From Candidatus Peribacterales bacterium (lineage in GTDB: Bacteria > Patescibacteriota > Gracilibacteria > Peribacterales > Peribacteraceae): a stretch of 9,692 bases of DNA. The stretch is from assembly GCA_020059985.1 (NCBI GenBank), contig JAGVCI010000027.1, positions 1 through 9,692 on the forward strand. Reading direction: 5' to 3'. Position 1 is the first letter of the stretch, and every line of letters begins with the position of its first letter. Under the pieces are notes generated by a model. The model saw only the letters and a list, made by a program, of their open reading frames with translations, had not been told where the DNA came from and searched no databases. Below are positions 6,754 through 9,692 of the stretch, piece by piece. A program made the position numbers and the translations under genes.

Positions 6754-6764
6754 TCGCATACCTA

Positions 6765-6841
6765 GTCCCGGTAGCTCAGCTGGATAGAGCGGAAGCCTTC
6801 TAAGCTTCAGGTCACAGGTTCGACTCCTGTCCGGGATACCA
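6765..6841 (+). tRNA. tRNA-Arg (anticodon UCU), CCA encoded
   Basis: The cloverleaf folds by eye: acceptor GTCCCGG (6765-6771) with CCGGGAT (6831-6837); D stem GCTC/GAGC with GG in the loop; anticodon stem GAAGC (6792-6796) with GCTTC (6804-6808); loop CTTCTAA with anticodon TCT (6799-6801); T stem ACAGG/CCTGT around TTCGACT. The anticodon reads AGA and AGG. The A after GG in the D loop agrees with the A20 arginine identity element. The discriminator is A and CCA is encoded. The first acceptor pair is G-U, not Watson-Crick. Confidence 0.96.
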
Positions 6842-6875
6842 TTCTCAAAAAAACGAAAGAGGCAATTAATCTGGA

Positions 6876-7232
6876 TTAAGCCCGTTCGATAACCCGTGCG
6901 GTTCCTTCTCTCGATCCGAAGTGCTCCTTCGACATTTTCTCAATCACCTGAGCATCAAAATCTGTACACGCAAAGAAATTGATATACACAGTTTTCAAAA
7001 GATCTAAAGCATGGATAGTGATATTACTGACAGAAATAAATTGTAGCACCGAAATACCGCAGAGCCTTGGGTCGTCGCTCTTATCAATCCAAAAAAGCGG
7101 TTTGTCATGCCGATGAATGGCAACCAAGCTGCAAATTTTATCTATGTACTCATCCAAACTTTCTTGTGTGAATGTGGAGATATCACATTCGTGAAGATCA
7201 AGAATCAATTCAGTACCGTAGATCTTACTCAT
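6876..7232 (-). CDS. SpeD-like protein (S-adenosylmethionine decarboxylase fold, pyruvoyl type), substrate uncertain
   Basis: Bacterial SpeD is a small proenzyme that cleaves itself at a Ser to make a pyruvoyl group and decarboxylates AdoMet for spermidine synthesis. This 118-residue protein matches its size and layout: GTELILDLHECD (6-17) corresponds to the N-terminal strand and Cys/Asp region; Ser69 in SVSN fits the cleavage Ser; His74 in ITIH and Cys89 in FFACTD fit the processing His and catalytic Cys. The spacings of 5 and 15 residues match Thermotoga Ser63/His68/Cys83. The Glu and His flanking the Ser are Val and Asn, and the WPE after the His is LDL, so the Trp of the AdoMet adenine site is missing. 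It may act on another substrate such as ornithine or arginine, as reported for some divergent SpeD homologs, or be inactive. The gene has about 41% GC. It lies 13 bp after dedA and has its own -10 box. Confidence 0.75.
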   Translation of the reverse strand: MSKIYGTELILDLHECDISTFTQESLDEYIDKICSLVAIHRHDKPLFWIDKSDDPRLCGISVLQFISVSNITIHALDLLKTVYINFFACTDFDAQVIEKMSKEHFGSREGTARVIERA

Positions 7233-7238
7233 AAGAAC

Positions 7239-7266
7239 AGGATACTCATTTCTTTCTCCGAAACCA
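7239..7266 (-). promoter_or_regulatory. Promoter of the SpeD-like gene (leaderless type)
   Basis: On the minus strand TTGGTT (7266-7261), a 16-bp spacer and TATCCT (7244-7239) are followed by exactly 6 nt and ATG 7232. The -35 lies in the last codons of dedA and the -10 directly after its stop, so the gene may be expressed apart from dedA. Confidence 0.4.
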
Positions 7267-7905
7267 ATTCGCCGGATGTCCCGTCGATCTCTTGTAGTAG
7301 AGCCAAGCGAGAAGAAGCAATGCGCCAACGACAATGATCACTTTGAGGAGTGTTTCGATGCTATCGATCCCATTCATGAGTGACTCCGCAGCGTGCAGTC
7401 CAGTGAACCCGAGTCCCAGGAAGAAGAGCTCACGCACATAAAACCCAATGAATGTCGACGTGAGGAACGTGCGGAATTTGATCTTGAGCACTCCACACGC
7501 AACCGAGATCGGGATGCTTGGCATCATCGGAATGGATCGAAGCAATGTGAGCATCACTTCATCTTTCCAATTTTTTTGGAAACGCTCGCCGTAGTGCTCG
7601 AGATCTGCATGAGACACACCAAAGAATTTCCCGAAACGAGGGATCAAGATGTCTTCCGCTTTGTCCGAGAGCACATAGAAGAGCGTCGCACCCGCGGTCT
7701 TACTCGCCGCAGCGAGGAGTGCGAGAAAGAAGAGGTATCCCCAGGAGTACTCTTGAGTCACCGCGATCGAACCTGCCAGCGTCATGACGAGCGGCGACGG
7801 GATGGGAGAGATGATTTCCTCGAGGATCGTGCCGACGACAACAAAGAGCTCGAGCGGAACCGTTTGTGAAAGCGTTTCAATGTACGCTACAAGATGAGCA
7901 AACAT
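7246..7905 (-). CDS. DedA/VTT-family membrane protein
   Basis: DedA/VTT proteins are inner-membrane proteins linked to lipid-carrier (undecaprenyl phosphate or phospholipid) flipping and membrane homeostasis. The 219-residue protein has hydrophobic stretches, two re-entrant-type motifs typical of the family, EEIISPIPSPLVMTLAGS (29-46) and LRSIPMMPSIPISVACG (122-138), and a C-terminal helix followed by a basic tail. Glu29/Glu30 and Arg123 fit the conserved acidic and Arg positions. The second Arg usual in the PGxR motif is not there (MPSI instead), so it belongs to a diverged subgroup. ATG 7905 is chosen over an in-frame TTG at 7947, which lies inside the repeat region. It is divergent from purE. 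Confidence 0.88.
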   Translation of the reverse strand: MFAHLVAYIETLSQTVPLELFVVVGTILEEIISPIPSPLVMTLAGSIAVTQEYSWGYLFFLALLAAASKTAGATLFYVLSDKAEDILIPRFGKFFGVSHADLEHYGERFQKNWKDEVMLTLLRSIPMMPSIPISVACGVLKIKFRTFLTSTFIGFYVRELFFLGLGFTGLHAAESLMNGIDSIETLLKVIIVVGALLLLAWLYYKRSTGHPANWFRRKK

Positions 7906-7911
7906 GGAAGG

Positions 7912-7940
7912 AGTGTACTCACCGAAGATCCAAGATCCAA
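7912..7940 (-). promoter_or_regulatory. Promoter of dedA (leaderless type), overlapping the heptad repeat
   Basis: On the minus strand TTGGAT (7940-7935), a 17-bp spacer and TACACT (7917-7912) are followed by exactly 6 nt and ATG 7905, placing +1 on the ATG. The -35 is made by the junction of two heptad repeat units, so the repeat and the promoter share bases. Confidence 0.45.
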
Positions 7941-7985
7941 GAAACAAGATACAAACGCTTAGTTGGATCTTGTATCTTGTTTCTT
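7925..7985. repeat. Heptad tandem repeats arranged as a 16-bp perfect inverted repeat
   Basis: The left arm is a run of 7-bp units: AAGATCC (7925), AAGATCC (7932), AAGAAAC (7939), AAGATAC (7946), then AA. The right arm is TTGGATC (7963), TTGTATC (7970), TTGTTTC (7977), then TT. Bases 7939-7954 and 7970-7985 are perfect reverse complements over 16 bp, with a 15-nt loop. It lies in the 128-bp gap between the divergent dedA and purE starts, with no T-run at a transcript end, so a terminator is unlikely. A dispersed intergenic repeat or a protein-binding or cruciform site are alternatives. Confidence 0.85.
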
Positions 7986-7996
7986 CCCTTTCCTGA

Positions 7997-8025
7997 TTGG
8001 CTCTATAACAATATAGCGCTAAGAT
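7997..8025 (+). promoter_or_regulatory. Promoter of purE-purK
   Basis: TTGGCT (7997-8002, 4/6) and TAAGAT (8020-8025, 4/6) are separated by 17 bp. The -10 ends 8 nt before ATG 8034, so the leader would be 0-2 nt. An alternative -10, TATAAC (8004-8009), would give a leader of about 18 nt without a Shine-Dalgarno. Confidence 0.4.
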
Positions 8026-8033
8026 TCATTCCA

Positions 8034-8525
8034 ATGCAGCCCCTCGTCGCGGTCATCATGGGATCGAAGTCCGATTGGGACACCATGTCGCACGTGACGG
8101 CGATGCTCGATGAACTTCGCATCCCGTACGAAACGCAGGTCGTGTCTGCACATCGCACACCCGATCTTCTTTTTGAGTACGCCGCGAGCGCCGCAAACAG
8201 AGGAATAGAGGTGATCATTGCAGGTGCAGGTGGAGCAGCGCATCTTCCTGGCATGGCCGCAGCAAAGAGCGTGCTCCCCGTGCTCGGTGTTCCGGTCGAG
8301 TCGAAGACACTCAAAGGAATCGATTCCCTCCTTTCTATCGCTCAAATGCCGAAGGGAATCCCCGTGGGAACACTCGCCATCGGGAAAAGTGGCGCGGTGA
8401 ATGCCGCACTGCTCGCAGCGGCGATCCTCGGAAACAAGTACGGAGACATTCGCAAAAAGTTAGAGCTCTACCGAAGTAAGCAGACGAAAGACGTCTTGGA
8501 TCAGCTCGACCCCCGCGCACAATGA
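8034..8525 (+). CDS. purE: PurE, N5-CAIR mutase (class I)
   Basis: PurE moves the carboxyl group of N5-CAIR to C4 to give CAIR in purine synthesis. The 163-residue protein shows GSKSDW (10-15), SAHRTP with catalytic His40 (38-43), AGAGGAAHLPGM (63-74), GVPVESKTL, and SIAQMPKGIPVGTLAIGK, all in the class I pattern. It is followed directly by purK, as expected for the bacterial two-step ATP-dependent route. The start is ATG 8034, giving the family N-terminus; an in-frame extension to 7866 crosses the repeat and the dedA start. The stop overlaps the purK start as ATGA, implying coupled translation. Confidence 0.97.
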   Translation: MQPLVAVIMGSKSDWDTMSHVTAMLDELRIPYETQVVSAHRTPDLLFEYAASAANRGIEVIIAGAGGAAHLPGMAAAKSVLPVLGVPVESKTLKGIDSLLSIAQMPKGIPVGTLAIGKSGAVNAALLAAAILGNKYGDIRKKLELYRSKQTKDVLDQLDPRAQ

Positions 8526-9604
8526 CCGTCGGCATTCTCGGCGGTGGGCAGCTAGGACGCATGCTCGGAGAAGCAGGACACGCGATTGGTGTCGATTGTG
8601 TTTTCTATGATCCATCACCCGATGCGTGCGCACAGGCGTTCGGCGAATTGATCGTCGGAAAATACTCGGATGAGAAACAGCTCCGGATTTTCGCAGAAAA
8701 AGTGGAATTGATTACGTACGAATTTGAGAACGTGCCGACAGATACGGTGGAATTCCTCCTCAAGTTCCGTCCGGTCTCCCCTCCTCTCCATGCACTTGCG
8801 ACTGCACAGGACCGTGTGCTCGAGAAAGAATTTTTTCGATCACTCGGCGTCGCTACGGCTCCGTTCCGCGCGGTCGAGAATGTGGATCAGTTGAATGATG
8901 CGCTGAAAGAGATCGGCACGCCGTCTGTTCTCAAAACGCGTCGCATGGGCTACGACGGCAAAGGACAAGTCGTCATCAAGAAAGAGAGCGACGCAGCCGC
9001 TGCGTGGGAAGCGATTGGCGAAAACCCTGCGATCCTCGAAGGATTTGTTCCGTTTGATCGAGAACTGTCGATCATCGCCGTGCGCGGAAAAGATGGAACG
9101 AGCGCCTGCTACCCGCTCGTGGAGAACGAACATCGCGATGGAATCCTCCGCGTGTCACAGGCTCCAGCAAAAAACAGCGCGAAGCTTCAGGGTGTTGCCG
9201 AGAACTTCGCAACACTCGCGCTCGATGCTTTGAACTACGTCGGTGTCCTCGCGATTGAGCTCTTCGAGGTTTCTGGAAAACTTCTGGTGAACGAGATGGC
9301 ACCGCGCGTGCATAACTCCGGTCACTGGACGATCGAAGGAGCGAAGACGAGCCAGTTCGAAAATCATTTACGTGCGGTGACAGGAATGCCACTTGGGTCC
9401 ACCGAAGTGGTCGGAGAAAGTGTGATGGTGAATATCATTGGGAAATTACCGGATGAGCATGCGCTCTCAGAGATCCCCGGCGTCCATGTGCACCTCTATG
9501 GAAAAACGGAGCGCGCAGGGCGAAAGCTGGGACACGTCACCCTCACGAAAACGGCTTCGGATAGGGCTCTTCCCGCTCTCCTCGAGAAGATCACAAAATC
9601 GTAG
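8522..9604 (+). CDS. purK: PurK, N5-carboxyaminoimidazole ribonucleotide synthetase
   Basis: PurK uses ATP and bicarbonate to carboxylate AIR to N5-CAIR, the substrate of PurE. It is an ATP-grasp enzyme of 360 residues, the usual length. Visible signatures are GGGQLGRM (7-14), TYEFENVP, KTRRMGYDGKGQ in the ATP-grasp core, LEGFVPFDRELSI, the metal and ATP site NEMAPRVHNSGHWT, TSQFENHLRAV, and the C-terminal HLYGKTERAGRKLGHVT. The start ATG overlaps the purE stop (ATGA). No Shine-Dalgarno. No terminator hairpin is seen after the stop. Confidence 0.97.
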   Translation: MTVGILGGGQLGRMLGEAGHAIGVDCVFYDPSPDACAQAFGELIVGKYSDEKQLRIFAEKVELITYEFENVPTDTVEFLLKFRPVSPPLHALATAQDRVLEKEFFRSLGVATAPFRAVENVDQLNDALKEIGTPSVLKTRRMGYDGKGQVVIKKESDAAAAWEAIGENPAILEGFVPFDRELSIIAVRGKDGTSACYPLVENEHRDGILRVSQAPAKNSAKLQGVAENFATLALDALNYVGVLAIELFEVSGKLLVNEMAPRVHNSGHWTIEGAKTSQFENHLRAVTGMPLGSTEVVGESVMVNIIGKLPDEHALSEIPGVHVHLYGKTERAGRKLGHVTLTKTASDRALPALLEKITKS

Positions 9605-9638
9605 ACGCGGTGGACGCATTGAGCCAAAATGAACCTCC

Positions 9639-9692
9639 ATGGTCGTCGACAATTCGAACACACCGGCTGATATGCCAGAGATGCCCGACACA
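9639..9692 (+). CDS. Possible partial CDS running off the right edge
   Basis: An ATG 34 bp after the purK stop opens a frame of 18 codons (MVVDNSNTPADMPEMPDT) without a stop to the window end. The polar, Pro/Asp-rich start could be a disordered N-terminus. There is no Shine-Dalgarno and no recognisable promoter, and the piece is too short to judge. A cotranscribed gene after purK is plausible but unproven. Confidence 0.3.
   Translation, partial: MVVDNSNTPADMPEMPDT

Noticed and set aside
7393..7869. 158-codon plus-strand frame opposite dedA
   Set aside because: It is antisense to a membrane protein gene with family motifs; the Glu/Arg-rich translation is a typical shadow.
7906..7947. TTG start adding 14 residues to the DedA protein
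   Set aside because: It lies in the heptad repeat and over the promoter; the ATG at 7905 gives a normal DedA N-terminus.
7925..7985. CRISPR array or intrinsic terminator
   Set aside because: The units are 7 bp without spacers, and the site lies between divergent gene starts, not at gene ends.

Overview
The window is a compact stretch of bacterial chromosome with housekeeping genes on both strands, short spacers and overlapping genes. Coding GC is about 50-60% by eye, except in one gene. No intact phage, transposon or CRISPR element is visible. The gene styles suggest a Candidate Phyla Radiation (Patescibacteria) genome, and the retained purine pathway genes make a Peregrinibacteria-like lineage my best guess: a signal-peptide beta-helix protein with a membrane tail, a very short SpeD-like protein, and no Shine-Dalgarno sequences. 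This placement is inference; no marker here is decisive.

Layout. At the left edge (1-94, minus) is the start of an unidentified gene, divergent from priA (178-2301, plus), the replication-restart helicase. Next on the plus strand is an exported nine-rung beta-helix (bactofilin-like) protein with a C-terminal membrane region (2366-3568). It converges, with a 3-bp gap, on a minus-strand cluster read right to left: pyrH (UMP kinase), frr (ribosome recycling factor), a purQ with a long extra C-terminal region, and a SpoU/TrmH-type RNA methyltransferase whose start overlaps the purQ end. A small intergenic region (6614-6764) follows, then tRNA-Arg(UCU) with encoded CCA. On the minus strand come a DedA/VTT membrane protein and, 13 bp downstream, an AT-rich SpeD-like (pyruvoyl decarboxylase fold) protein. 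Divergent from dedA, across a heptad-based inverted repeat, lies the purE-purK pair (plus, ATGA overlap). A possible new reading frame opens at 9639 and runs off the window.

Function. purE, purK and purQ supply steps of de novo purine synthesis: FGAR to FGAM (PurQ with PurL, the latter not in the window) and AIR to CAIR (PurK then PurE). pyrH makes UDP for pyrimidine pools. frr, the methyltransferase and the tRNA serve translation.

The observations I rate highest are: (1) a SpeD-like protein that keeps the Ser/His/Cys residues with exact family spacing but lacks the Trp of the AdoMet pocket; (2) a recurring TANNNT box 6-8 nt before the ATG of six genes, with no Shine-Dalgarno anywhere, pointing to leaderless mRNAs; (3) PurQ fused to a C-terminal region whose end looks like PurS; (4) a PriA that has lost one of its two zinc-binding Cys sets.
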